Origin: Bromus sterilis
Taxonomy: Eukaryota > Streptophyta > Magnoliopsida > Poales > Poaceae
Direction of reading: 5' to 3'
DNA length: 64,000 bases
Assembly (NCBI GenBank): GCA_950022295.1
Contig: OX465596.1
Coordinates: 130,056,501-130,120,500, forward strand
Shown piece by piece: positions 40,459 through 50,971 of this stretch. The notes under the pieces are model-generated. The model was not told the origin of the DNA and ran no database searches. It was given only the letters and a program-made list of their open reading frames with translations. Numbering within the stretch: position 1 is the first letter of the stretch; every line of letters starts with the position of its first letter. Position numbers and translations under genes: made by a program.

Positions 40459-42152
40459 GATCTTCTAGTGCTCCCAATCTTAGAAGCGCGGCGGCGGAGG
40501 AACAGAGAGGAAATTCGCGATGCGGGGTTCTCCTCGAGGGTTTTCGGGACGAGGAGGTAATATAGGCCAAAGGGGGAGCTAGGGGGTGGCCCCACCTCCC
40601 AGGTGCCCTGGTCACGTGCCCAAAATATGACACCTATCACTAATAGGCTCAAGCTCTTGGAACCAAAAGTCCAAACATTACTCAAATCAATACCTCAAAA
40701 CTATTGCATGTTACTACTATATTTTTAATAGCAACATTAATTACCTACTCATGCAAGACACACAACTCAGTGCAACAAGCCAACTCTCTAAACAAGATAA
40801 GATCATAATAAGATAAGCATGAAAACTAAGAGCTAAGCATGACATCAGCTATGAAAAGATAAAGAACACACGCAAAAATAAATATAAGCATGCAAGCATG
40901 TGTTGTGTCGGTGGAGTGGAGTGTGTTTCTCTCCCAAACAATGAAGTCTAGGATCCAAATTGTTATGAACAGCAAGAAAAACTAAAACAAACTAAAAAGG
41001 TAAAGAGCAAGACGCTCCAAGTTTAGCACATAACATATGAAGTGATAAAAATATAGCATGGAGAAGGACGAACTGATGATTGTTGATGGAGAAGGGGATG
41101 CACGGGGGCATCCCAGAGCTTAGACGCTTGTGTCTCCTTGGATATTTCTTGGGGGTGCATGGAAGCATCCCCAAGCTTGAGCGCTTGAAACTCCCGAGTC
41201 ATCTTTCATCATCTCCCTTCGCATACTTGAAAACTCCCTTCATATGAAACTCATCATAAGCTGATTAGAGTGGTTAGTACCCATGATAAAATAATTTTTC
41301 TCCACTGGAAATAAAGATATTCTTGAAGGGCTAATGTTTCTCATGATTTCAAAAAAGTTTTTGCAAAGAAAAAGCAAGATGGATGTTTGAAACACGATGA
41401 AAATGAAAAACGTGGCAGAATCTGTGAAAAACAGACCAGTAGGTAGTAAATAATTTTTCGGGGTACTTCTGAAACTCAAATGAAAAAACTTAGAACAGAC
41501 GCATGAAATCTAATTGTATAGAGCATGTTTTCAACAAAATTCAGATAAAAAAGATGATCTCGCTAATTTTTCCGTCAAGGGGACATAATCTATTTCTGGA
41601 CAGCATGTCAGAACTTTTGAACTTTCTTGCAATCGGAGGCTAAAACTTGGCACAAAGCTTGAAAATAAAGATACAATGATGTTACTACAGTAGTAACAAG
41701 CATCAAGACCACTAAAATTGAAAGTAAAAACATCTTGGGTTGCCTCCCAACAAGCGCTTTCTTTTATGCCTTTTAGCTAGGCATGATACAAAGAATATCA
41801 AGTTTTTTCAATATCAAAAGAATAGCTTGCCCGTGTAACGGACTCATAAGGTAACTTATTCTTCTTTCCAAGGAAGTGTTCCATTCCATTTTTGAGGAGG
41901 AATTGGAATCTAATAGTCCCTTCTTTCATGTCAATGATAGCACCAACGGTGCGAAGAAAAGGACGTCCCAAAATGATTGGACATGAGGGATCACACTCAA
42001 TGTCCATGACAAGAAAATCAACAGGAACATAATTCTCATTGACAATAATGAGAACATCATCAATCCTTCCTAAAGGTTTATTTACGTAAGAATCAACAAG
42101 ACGAACAACAGAAGAACAAGTATCAAAAGGTTTCAAATTGAGCATATCATAC
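40459..42152 (-). mobile_element. Athila-like retrotransposon, 3' part (pol-less)
   Basis: The left part of a minus-strand Ty3/gypsy Athila-like element, continuing the part at 51410-53398. It holds the end of a protease (41798-42152), then directly a non-coding tail (about 40690-41797) with the grass Athila-type phrase CGCTTGTTGGGAGGCAACCC (minus strand, about 41735-41754). A short LTR-like stretch follows (40463-40625) that matches 53098-53256. No reverse transcriptase, RNase H or integrase is present, so it is a non-autonomous deletion derivative. It is cut on the left by the CACTA end and on the right by the Tat element. The border between tail and LTR is uncertain. Confidence 0.75.
41798..42152 (-). 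pseudogene. Athila-like protease, C-terminal part
   Basis: Codes on the minus strand for the C-terminal part of an Athila-like gag-protease polyprotein. Recognisable segments are NLKPFDTCSSVVRLVDS, PIILGRPFLRTVGAIIDM and GTIRFQF, ending in a stop at 41798. The ILGRPFL block is characteristic of retroviral-type aspartic proteases. The active-site half (DVGAS) lies 9 kb away at about 51427-51441, on the other side of the Tat insertion; the two halves are in frame if the insertion is removed. No reverse transcriptase follows. Confidence 0.8.
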
Positions 42153-42590
42153 TAAGGAGGGGGTGACCCCACGACTCCTACGGATGAGCCTACCTGGTGT
42201 CCGTGAAGGCAGAAGGCCCATGAAGATACGGCCTCGGCCCACTTGATGGCACCGACGTAGAGGTCCTCGAATCACAAGGAAGGTGCGAAGACCTGCCGTA
42301 CGGAGCAAGCTAGGGATATGAAAATTTACCTGTACACGTAGATGAACTCCCCGAGACCTAGCCCGATATATAAGGGCTGGTAGGGGCGACACCAAGGACA
42401 TCGAATCTTACTTGTAACCCTAGCCTTGAGCGCTCCGGCCTTGGCCTCCAATGTAATCGCATCTCCCCAATCAATAATATCGAGCAGGAGCGAGCCTCCC
42501 TGTTTGCCGACGAGCTATCGTCCAACCTGCGCCTCTCATGACTAACCCAGGGTCCCTGACCATGGGATTTTCCGGGGTTGATCCCCGTCA
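42153..42590 (+). repeat. 5' LTR of the Tat element (438 bp)
   Basis: Matches 50972-51409 along its whole length with about 13 substitutions and no indel. It ends GATCCCCGTCA. The first two bases are TA where the 3' copy has TG, which probably reflects decay. A TATA box lies at 42367-42374. Confidence 0.92.
42367..42374 (+). promoter_or_regulatory. LTR TATA box
   Basis: TATATAAG in the middle of the 5' LTR, repeated in the 3' LTR near 51186. It is the likely promoter of the genomic transcript. Confidence 0.6.
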
Positions 42591-42591
42591 A

Positions 42592-42609
42592 TTGGCGCCG
42601 TCTGTGGGA
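42592..42609 (+). other. Primer-binding region of the Tat element
   Basis: TTGGCGCCGTCTGTGGGA begins one base after the 5' LTR end. The TGGCGCC start, complementary to a tRNA 3' end, fits a primer-binding site. I did not assign the tRNA. Confidence 0.65.
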
Positions 42610-42611
42610 AC

Positions 42612-43500
42612 TACGCAGGTTGGGATCACGATCTCAGCGGTCCCATCTTCAGCAAGCCACAACTCGAGGGCAAGAACCCGACCTAGCCCACTCGAAGGAT
42701 TCAAGATCACGACGGACATCTTCGCCACCCCATCAAGACCACTCGAGCTGCAGTCACGCCAGGACCGATACTACGGTAACGGCCAAGTACAGCGCGAGCA
42801 CCGAAGGAGTCGACGACCCAGAAGAAAGGCGAGGGGCCTTTATGAAGGAATTCCACTCGACGAACTGCGACGCGCAGCGGAGGACTCGCAAATCTTCCGA
42901 CAACCCTCCACCGCCCGGGCACCCGCCGCACATCAAAACGATGACTACGAGATTGAATCTAACGATCAGCAGAACCACCGCCAAGGCAGAAGGAATCGAC
43001 GACCCAAAAGGCGCGCACGAGCATCCGCCGCCAACCAAGACAGCGACTCTGAGACACCTGGTGGCGAGTACTACGACCCAGATCGAAGGCTGGATGAATT
43101 CGCCAACCTCATCAAAAATCAAGACACGAGTCGAGGAATCGAAACCGATCCTCACCTCCACGAGCACCCGGAGGATCACGAGCAGATCTTCAGAATCTCA
43201 AGAAGGAAGAGGCACGCCGGATCTAGCAAAATCACGGCCAGAGAGCAGCCAGCAGGACCCTGCACGATCCACAGCTTAGAGGATGACTGGGGACACGTCA
43301 GATCAAGTCACACCTTGAGAGACTGCCGTCTGTTCAACGAGCTAGCCAACGACCTCAAGAAGGAGAAGCAGAAAGAAGACAGACGCAACCAACGACCCGA
43401 GCAAGCGCCGACCTCAAGCCCGGAAGGACTTCACAACCCGTCGCGAGCACAGGTGCTCATGATCCAAGAAGGAAGGACACTGCAAACACAACGCAACGCC
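42612..43500 (+). pseudogene. Tat gag, shortened
   Basis: An open frame continues from the LTR through the leader into a very basic, Arg-rich stretch (RRSRRPRRKARG; RRNRRPKRRARA) and then a Cys/His segment (CTIHSLEDDWGHVRSSHTLRDC, about 43261-43326) followed by FNELANDLKKEKQKE. These parts resemble the two ends of a Tat gag. The middle, where the retrotransposon gag capsid domain should be, is not seen, and the coding length is well below what I expect for this lineage. An internal deletion near 43130 is likely. No plausible ATG is found in the frame after the primer site. Confidence 0.65.
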
Positions 43501-45353
43501 CAAACACTGCAGGCCAGAGCAGCTGAGAGCATAAACACAGTCGATGTCTACCTGCTACACGGAACGGAGACCAGCATCACTTTCTCACAGAACGACCATC
43601 CACCCGCAGTCCCAAGACCGGGGCATGCACCCTTAGTGCTAGATGCACAAATCAGAGGATACGACATGGACCGGATCTTCATGGACGGAGGCAGCAGCAT
43701 GAACATCATCTTCGCCAACACCCTGCAAAAGATGTTGATCCCACGATCAGTATGGAGAAAATCAAGCACCAAGTTGCACGGGGTAGTCCCAGGAGAAGCA
43801 GCCACTTCGCTCGGAGTCATCGAACTCGAAGTCGCCTTTGGCAACCGTCGTAACTTCGCAAAGCACGTCCTCGAGTTCGAGGTACTCGACTGGCAATCAC
43901 AGTATCACGCCATACTGGGACGGCCAGCATTCGCGCAATTCATGGAGGTCCCACACTACGCCTACCTCAAGCTCAAAATGCCAGGATCATCAGGAGTCCT
44001 CACGATCAACGGAAGCTTCATCAAATCAGATCAATGTGATCGTGATTTCCACAGAATCTCTGACACATTCGGAGCCAAACATGAACTCAGAGAAATAGCC
44101 ATGGTGACGGACAAGAGCACCTTCCCATTGGTGAACCGAAGCGAATCCAGGGAGTACGGACGTGACTTCAGCATCGACAGCGACACATTCACTCACCAAG
44201 TGCACATGACGGACCCGGACAAAACAGTTCGCGGGTACGCCCACCTACCAGAGGAGCAGGCAACAGCTCTCGTCGCCTTCCTCCGAGACGAGTGGGAAAT
44301 ATTCGCCTGGTTCCCATCCGACATGCCTGGGATACCACGCGAATTCGCGGAACACGCCCTACGCATCAAGCCAAACACGAGGCCAGTGAAGCAAGCGCTG
44401 AGACGATTCTCGGAGCCCAAGCGCAGAGAAATCGGAGAGGAAGTCAACCGGTTACTCGACGCTCAGTTCATTCGAGAAACGAATAAAGCCACCTGGATAG
44501 CAAACCCAGTGCTGGTGCCAAAGAAAGACACGACCGTGCGGCGCATGTGCGTCGACTATGGACCAGTCAACAAACATTGCCCGAAGGATCACTTCCCCCT
44601 GCCTAGAATCGATCAGATAATCGACTCAACAGGAGGGTGCGACCTACTCTCATTTCTGGACGCTTACTCAGGATACAACCAGATCAGGATGAAGGAAGAA
44701 GACGAAGAGCACACATCGTTCATCACCCTCTATGGAGTATTTTTCTACAATACCATGCCCTTCGGGCTCAAAAACGCAGGCGCCACTTATCAACGAATGA
44801 TGCAAGCCTGCCTAAAGGAGCAAATAGGAAGAAACGTACAAGTCTACGTGGACGACATCGTCATCAAGACCTACAAAGCATCCACACTACTCGACGACCT
44901 GCGCGAAACCTTCGCAGCGCTCAACAAATACAGAATCAAACTCAACCCAAAGAAGTGCGCATTCGGCGTACCGACGGGAAATCTTCTTGGCTACATGGTC
45001 TCCGCCCGCGGAATCGAGGCAAATCCCAAGAAAGTCCAAGCCATCACCCGCATGCAAGAACCAACCGACGTCAAAGGAGTGCAGCAGCTCACTGGAAAAC
45101 CTGCAGCTCTCACCGCTTCATAAGCAGGCTTGAAGAACGCACGCTGCCTTTCTATCAACTGCTCAGGAAAGGAAAGAAATTCGAGTGGACAGAGGAAGCC
45201 CGCCAAGCATTCGCGGACCTGAAAAAGACACTTTCAACTCCACCAATCCTGGCGGTACCCAAGGAACGTGAGAATCTATACCTCTACGTGGCAGCACGCA
45301 GCAGTGTAGTAAGCACAGCGCTCGTTGTCGAACGCGCAGAAGAAGGCAAGGTC
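43501..45353 (+). pseudogene. Tat protease and reverse transcriptase, frameshifted
   Basis: Aspartic protease: active site FMDGGSSMNII with the Asp at 43684-43686, and AILGRPAF near 43911-43934. Reverse transcriptase, which copies the element RNA into DNA: RMCVDYGPVNKHCPKDHFPL, SFLDAYSGYNQI, MPFGLKNAGATYQRMM and the catalytic YVDD at 44845-44856. The frame is open from before gag to a stop at 45121-45123, caused by a one-base loss near 45110. The homology (FISRLEERTLPFYQLL) continues in another frame to a TAG at 45354-45356. The fingers, palm and thumb are otherwise recognisable. Confidence 0.88.
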
Positions 45354-46095
45354 TAGACCACTCAGAGACCAATCTACTACCTCAGCATGCTCCTGACCAA
45401 ATCCCAGCAGCGGTACCCGCACTATCAGAAGCTACTACTAGCCATCGTCATGACTTCAAGAAAGGTGTCCTAGTACTTCGACGAGCACCCTATCACAATC
45501 ATGAGCAGCACACCACTCGCTGACATACTAAACAACCCTGGAGCAACCGGGCGAGTCGCCGAGTGGAACATCGAGCTCAGCCCGCGAGACCTGCAGTACA
45601 AGCACCCAACAGCCATCAAAGCCCAAGTACTCCCAGATTTTCTGGTCGAGTGGACGGAGGTTCAAACACCAGGCCCCCCAGACCTATCAAGCTCATGGTC
45701 AATGTTCTTCGACGGGTCCAAGAGACAACAAGGAGTTGGGGCAGGAGTTGTACTCATTTCCCCCAAAGGAACAAAACTGAAATACGTCCTCCAGATCAAC
45801 TTCAGTCACGCTTCCAACAACGAAGCAGAATACGAGGCACTCCTACATGGCACGCGCATGGCCAAAACATGCGGAGCCACTCGCCTCATAATTTACCGGG
45901 ACTCCAATCTCGTCGTCCAGCAGACGATGAGAAACTGCAACGCAATAGCCGACAACATGAAGGCTTAACAAAAGCTCTACAACGAACTCGAAGGAAATTT
46001 TGACGGTTGCGAGCTCAACTACATCACCAGGGACAACAACACAGAAGCTGATGAGCTCGCGAACATCGGTTCGACCCGGGCGCCTGTCCCACCTG
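45354..46095 (+). pseudogene. Tat RNase H and second (archaeal-type) RNase H
   Basis: The stretch starts with the tail of the ordinary Ty3/gypsy RNase H (QRPIYYLSMLL), interrupted by TAG at 45354-45356 and TAG at 45471-45473. A second RNase H follows, with its acidic residues in place: FFDGS (near 45706), NNEAEYEAL (near 45820), YRDSNLVV (near 45895) and EADELAN (near 46047). A TAA at 45966-45968 breaks it. Two RNase H domains in tandem are a known feature of the Tat lineage and are the main reason for this assignment. Confidence 0.82.
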
Positions 46096-47506
46096 GAGTT
46101 TTTCTCGAAAACATCAACCGGAGATCCATCAAGGCGCAGGCAGCAACACCTGAAGCGGTCGTGGATGGCGAAGACACACCAGAAATAACGCAGGTGGCAG
46201 CAGCAACACCATCAGAAGAAACGAGCAACAACGCATCCGACAGCACAGCCCTGACCGAATTCGAAGGACCTGTCTGGACAAAACCGTTCCTCCGATTCCT
46301 AATCGAAGGCACGCTACCACAAGACGTGGCCGAAGCACGGCGCATCAGCCGACGATCCAAGGCATTCACTGTGATCAACAGACAATTATACAAGCGTAGC
46401 ATCACCCGGATACTCCAAAGGTGCATTGACGAAGAGGACGGCAAAGCCCTATTGCTAGAAATCCACGAAGGCACCTGCGGGCACCACGAGAGCAGTCGAG
46501 TGCTCGTGTCCAAAGCATTCCGAGCGGGTTTCTACTGGCCCACAACCATGAAAAACGCAGAGGAAATCGTGCGACGTTGTGTCGCCTGTCAAAAATTCGC
46601 CAACAGGCCACACGCTCCCGCATCAGAGCTCAAGACCATACCACTATCCTGGCCGTTCGCCAATTGGGGACTCGACATGGTGGGCCCACTAAAGAAATCA
46701 TCAAAGGGCGGAAGAACACACCTGCTCATCGCAGTCGACAAGTTCACCAAGTGGATCGAAGCAGTACCCATCACCAGCTCTATAGCTCTCACGGCTGTCA
46801 ACTTCATCAAATCGATCATCTTCCGATTCGGAGTGCCACACAACATCATCACGGACAACGGCACGAACTTCACGGCCGCATAATTTCAGAACTTCTGCAA
46901 AGAACTGAGCATCAAAATCAATTATGCATCAGCCGTGCACCCGCAGTCCAACGGCCAGGTGGAAAAAGCAAACTGCCTTGTCTGTGGAGGAATCAAGAAA
47001 CGACTCCTCGCACCACTCGAGCAAGCCTCCGGTAACTAGGTAGAAGAACTCCCCGCGGTGCTGTGGAGCTTACGGACCACGCCAACACTGCGACCCAATA
47101 TACACCTTTCTTCATGGTGTACGGGGCAGAGGCAGTCCTACCACATGACCTCAAGTTCGGAGCACCCTGGGTCACCGGATACAAGGAAGAAGAAGCAGAA
47201 GAAGCATTACGAGATGACAAAGATACAGCTGACGAAGCAAGAGACACAGCCCTGGCAAAATCAGAAGGGTACCAAGACAAATTGCGTACCTACCAAAGCA
47301 GTCGACTGCGCACCAGAACCTTCAACAAAGGCGACCTAGTCCTACGACTAATACAAGAGAAGGTCCACAAACTTGCCCCTCAATGGGAAGGACCATTCGT
47401 AATATCAGAAGTCATTGGAGGCGGCGCCAGACTGAAGAACCCAAAAACAGACGAGGACGTGGGCAACCCATGGAACGTGGCAACCTTGCGACTATTCTAT
47501 CCATAG
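46096..47506 (+). pseudogene. Tat integrase, broken
   Basis: The integrase that would insert the DNA copy. Zinc-binding HHCC region: HEGTCGHH (near 46468) and CVACQKF (near 46582). Catalytic triad: GLDMVGP (near 46671), ITDNGTNF (near 46848), and the Glu in SNGQVEKAN (near 46950). Lesions: TAA at 46881-46883, TAG at 47037-47039 and a one-base loss near 47090. The C-terminal part then stays open (FFMVYGAEAVLP to NVATLRLFYP) to its own stop at 47504-47506. Residues of all sub-domains are intact between the lesions. Confidence 0.87.
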
Positions 47507-47593
47507 CCCCCATCGGGAGGACATGACTGGCAACTCATGTAAATCGCTTGACAGCAATAAAATAAGTGTTGCCCAAATACTACCATCTCAAAA

Positions 47594-48170
47594 CACTCGG
47601 GGGCTGAAGAGGAAACTCCCCACCGAGCAACGGTTATCGCACTCGCGATCTTAATCGAAGCACTCGGGGGCTGAAGAGGAAACTCCCCCCCCCCCGAGAA
47701 ACTGTTATCGCACTCGCGATCTAAATCGAAGCACTCAGGGGCTGTCGAGGAAACTCCCCCCCGAGCAACTGTTATCGCACTCGTGATCTTAATCGAAGCA
47801 CTCGGGGGCTGAAGAGGAAACTCCCCCCCGAGCAACTGTTATCGCACTCGCGATTTTAATCGAAGCACTCGAGGGCTGAAGAGGAAACTCCTCCCCGAGC
47901 AACTGTTATCACACTCGCGATCCTAATCAAAGCACTCGGGGGCTGAAGAGGAAACTCCCCCCCGAGCAACTCTATCGCCTGCTTGATCTTAATCAAAGCA
48001 CTCGGGGGCTGAAGAGGACCCCCCCCCCCCCGAGCAACTCTATCGCCTGCGCGATCTTATTCGAAGCACTCGGGGCCTAAGAATAAAAACTCCTGAGCAA
48101 TGCCATCGCCTACACGACCTCCTTCACGAAGCACTCGGGGTCTCGAGCACAAATCCCACCCGAGAGACGA
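47594..48170 (+). repeat. 67-bp tandem repeat array downstream of pol
   Basis: About nine copies with starts near 47594, 47661, 47732, 47799, 47866, 47933, 47999, 48067 and 48132. Each begins CACTCGGGGGCTGAAGAGGA, followed by a C-run of variable length, GAGCAACTGTTATCGC and a GATCTTAATCGAAG block. Spacing is 65-71 bp, mostly 67, with the differences falling in the C-run. The last copies are degenerate. The unit start is almost the same as the polypurine tract next to the 3' LTR (ACTCGGGGGCTAC at 50959-50971). Confidence 0.9.
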
Positions 48171-48932
48171 CCATCAACACCCCCACGACATCCAAACACT
48201 TTTGAAGAAACTTTGGAGGAAGCGCAAGTTCATCTAGTCTTCACCCGATCGCCAATGATCACCTAAAGACTCAGGGGCTACTCCCATCGGGAGCGCTGCC
48301 GCGGACCCGATAAAAGGCAACAAAGGAAACAAAACTCTAGCCTACGCCTGACCCTTAGACTCAAGCGTAGCCTCGGGGGCTACTCCCATCGGGAGCGCTG
48401 TCGCGCACCCGATAAAAACCCACAGTACCAAGTACAAGACGAACCCGAAGACAGTTCCCAGCCGCAAAAGACTCAAACATAACTCTCAGTTCCAAAAAAA
48501 AAGGGGATTCAAAGACAACTCCTGATGATGAAGACACATTTTTTTGGTGGCATAAAAGCTCAAATATACACAAAGGATAAAGCATGGTTTACATCATAGA
48601 TATCATCCTCAATACAAAAAGGACTCAACTACATTTGGATAGAAGGAAGCTCCTATTACAAGAGGAAATCACCCAAGGAACTATGACTTCTACATGTGTG
48701 CCCATGAGGGGTAATCAACTATAGTACAAGAGCATCATCACAGACAAAGTAGGGATGGAAGCAGCAGGCTCATGATGTCAATGACATAACAAAAGGTGAA
48801 GCTCGACTTATTTGGGGAGCCACTGGGGAAGCTGCTCCACCAGCTTCTTCTCCTGCTCCTCTAGCTTCTTCTCCAGCTCCACCCAAACTGCCGGCGAAGA
48901 TGACGCCGCCGCCTCCAGTTCTACAAGTTCGC
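48171..48932. other. Spacer with CTCCCATCGGGAG palindromes
   Basis: Non-coding between the 67-bp repeats and the antisense ORF. The imperfect palindrome CTCCCATCGGGAG occurs at 48281-48293 and 48383-48395, each preceded by GGGGCTA and followed by a GACCCGATAAAA- or CACCCGATAAAA-like phrase. Another copy is at 50021-50033, beyond the antisense ORF. The T-rich minus-strand sequence from about 48930 to 48580 looks like a 3' untranslated region of the antisense gene, but I found no single convincing polyadenylation signal. Confidence 0.5.
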
Positions 48933-49556
48933 CTACCGTGCTCGTTTAACCGGTGGCTTGACATCAAGGTCTTCTTCAGAAGCAGAGGAGGAAGCAGTTG
49001 AAGACGGCTCACCACCACCATCAGAAGAGTCCCTGGAGGAAGAAGCAGTTGAAGGCGCAGGCGAAGAACTCCTCGACTTCATGGAGCTGTCGCTGCTTGA
49101 CTCGTGCCCATGCGGATCCATGCTATTGCCACTCAGATCGAATGCACGGACAATGACAGTGCTCTCACCATCAATGCGACAACTAAGCATATCACCATCT
49201 CGCAAATTCAACCGCCGAGCAAATAAACCCCAACCAGAGCCAAGAAAAATCAAGCGAGAGCTATCGAACTCCAACTCAACATAAGAAGGAGATCGACTGC
49301 TCCCCCGAAGGTGCAGAAGCAGGCCATCCAAGCCACGTTCAGAGACAATGGCAGACAAAGTAGAGGGAAGAAGGATGCGATTGGCACTTTGGCCACGAAC
49401 GCACAAAATAAAATCATAGCGCCAGAATCCCTCCTCCAAGGGAGAGAAGGAAGGCACTGGCACCGCACCATGACGACCTCCATGACATGAGCGTGGTGTG
49501 CGGCCACTACGGCCACGACGACCATGGCCACGGCCAACGCCTCGCCTAGGAACCAT
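48933..49556 (-). CDS. Antisense ORF of the Tat element, B3-like protein (207 aa)
   Basis: An intact 207-codon ORF on the strand opposite to gag-pol, from ATG (49556) to TAG (48933). The N-terminus (residues 1-30) is Arg/Gly-rich and strongly basic. Residues about 45-140 have the shape of a plant B3 DNA-binding domain: a hydrophobic strand, ILLPSTL at 61-67, GWGLFARR at 108-115, LRDGDMLSCRI at 118-128, then TVIVRAFD at 133-140. The rest is Ser- and Glu-rich with a short basic end (PPVKRAR) that could be a nuclear signal. A TATA box lies about 70 bp upstream with a CT-rich leader between. Antisense ORFs at this place are known in Grande, Retand and other Tat elements; the B3 reading is mine from motif spacing. 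It is undamaged while gag-pol has about seven breaks. A regulatory role on the element is possible but unproven. Confidence 0.72.
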   Translation of the reverse strand: MVPRRGVGRGHGRRGRSGRTPRSCHGGRHGAVPVPSFSPLEEGFWRYDFILCVRGQSANRILLPSTLSAIVSERGLDGLLLHLRGSSRSPSYVELEFDSSRLIFLGSGWGLFARRLNLRDGDMLSCRIDGESTVIVRAFDLSGNSMDPHGHESSSDSSMKSRSSSPAPSTASSSRDSSDGGGEPSSTASSSASEEDLDVKPPVKRAR

Positions 49557-50037
49557 GAGCGGAAGGAGAGATGAAGAAAGAGGTGAAGCAGCGAGTTGGA
49601 TAGAAGCGTAGAAGAGAAAGGCCTATTTATAGAACAAAAATCCTCGAAGCACACAGAAGCCAAGACAACAGCAGCAATTAATTCAAAGACCAAACGACCC
49701 AGCCGTCTCGAATTCCAAGACGAAAGATGCTTTCCCACGGGAAGCACTGTATGCAGGGCGCGTCAATTCGTGCGCGTTTCCAACGCACACATGGGAAACT
49801 CAACCGGTGCCTGCCGCACGCCACAAACGGCCATCATTATGACCGGTCCTCGAGATATGACGGTTCAATGGCAGTGCATCACTGACAGCCATCAAACAGA
49901 GGCATCACTATCCCTGACGAATGGCGAAGAAACCCAAACAGCAAAGCGCACTCAGTACGCCATCAAGGCTCAGAGATTCCATCTTTTCAGATCTTTTCCC
50001 CAAGGAAGAAAAACATCTTACTCCCATCGGGAGCGTA
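49557..50037 (-). promoter_or_regulatory. Antisense ORF leader and promoter region with TATA box
   Basis: On the minus strand CTATAAATAG (49623-49632) is a near-ideal plant TATA box. It is followed by a CT-rich stretch (about 49560-49620) that resembles a plant Y-patch and short leader, then the ATG at 49556. Transcription would start near 49595. Further upstream no other gene-like feature is seen. Confidence 0.6.
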
Positions 50038-50420
50038 CACCAATAAGAGTCTCAGGTGCTCCCTCACCTAAAAGCCAACCACGTGCTCGAGTGAACACTC
50101 GCACCAATAAGAGTCTCGGGTGCTCCCTCACCCAAAAGCCAACCACGTGCTCGAGTGAACACTCACACCAATAAGAGTCTCGGGTGCTCCCTCACCTAAA
50201 AGCTAGACAAGTGCTCGAGTGAACACTCGCACCAATGAGAGTCCCGGGTGCTCCCTCATCCCCACGCAAGACAAAAAAAACACTCGCCAGGACCATACGG
50301 CGCTACGAGTCTCGGGTGCTCCCTCACCTCAAGAGACGAAAACGGCACTCGAGTGATTACTCGCAAAAAAAACCCCCGACTGAGCACTCGAAACAAAGCT
50401 CCTCGGGTGAACGAGTGAAA
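50038..50420 (+). repeat. 64-bp tandem repeats upstream of the antisense promoter
   Basis: The block CAATAAGAGTCTC recurs at 50041, 50105 and 50169 and, as CAATGAGAGTCCC, at 50233: an exact 64-bp period. A degenerate fifth unit lies around 50305-50365 (GAGTCTCGGGTGCTCCCTCA). Each unit also contains GGGTGCTCCCTCAC (AGGTGCTCCCTCAC in the first) and GTGCTCGAGTGAACACTC. Read from the antisense gene these lie 400-800 bp upstream of its TATA box. Confidence 0.9.
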
Positions 50421-50958
50421 AGCTCGCTTGATGTTTTGTTCTAAGCGGGTGCAATGCTATAAGGCTCCGCGCCTCAAAAACACACAAATTCCTGGAACAC
50501 GATACACTGTGTCCAGATGCCACGCAAGATTAGCGTGTAGGTAAGACCCCGCTGCGAAGTACGGCCGGGCTTGGACTTGCCGAAGAGCGATTTCACTCCC
50601 AACCTTTCCCATGCGCAGAGCATGATAGATAAGCCGGGCGGACGCTCCTTAGGCTACACACATTACTGGCGGCAAATGAACACCGTAAGACCTGAAGCGG
50701 CCGGACTTTTGCTCGACACCAGTGTTCCAAGCTCACGTCGAGGGACGTGGGTTTGATTGGGCTACTGTGGTATTTTCCCTAGCGCAATTCACCAAGGCTC
50801 GATCCGTCGACTCCTTGGGCCCTTTCAGCTTAGCATCCCTGGAAACAGGTTTTGTCATGGCCACCAGACTGCCAGTGACCCACGGATGAACCATGCATAT
50901 CAATAAACGACAAATGAATGTACTCGAGTCCCTGCGCGACTCTTCGAGTCTCCCAGGC
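50421..50958. other. Untranslated spacer before the 3' LTR
   Basis: About 540 bp with no coding similarity and no clear repeats, except scattered ACTCG-rich phrases near its end. It contains only short chance ORFs. Confidence 0.5.
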
Positions 50959-50971
50959 ACTCGGGGGCTAC
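50959..50971 (+). other. Polypurine-tract-like site
   Basis: ACTCGGGGGCTAC directly abuts the 3' LTR (TGACGAGG at 50972). The G-run next to the LTR fits the site that primes plus-strand synthesis, although it is not purely purine. Confidence 0.55.

Noticed and set aside
40068..40685. A 205-codon minus-strand ORF across the CACTA end.
   Set aside because: It runs through subterminal repeats and across the transposon boundary into an LTR fragment, so it cannot be one gene.
42578..43279. A 233-codon plus-strand ORF overlapping gag in another frame.
   Set aside because: It is a shadow of the gag frame in GC- and Arg/Ser-rich sequence. The real frame is the one leading into the protease.
48958..49284. 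A 108-codon plus-strand Glu/Ser-rich ORF.
   Set aside because: It lies opposite the Ser-rich part of the antisense gene and is explained by its codon composition.
47594..50420. Regular repeats that might be read as a CRISPR array.
   Set aside because: The units are contiguous 67-bp and 64-bp tandem copies without unique spacers, inside a plant retrotransposon.
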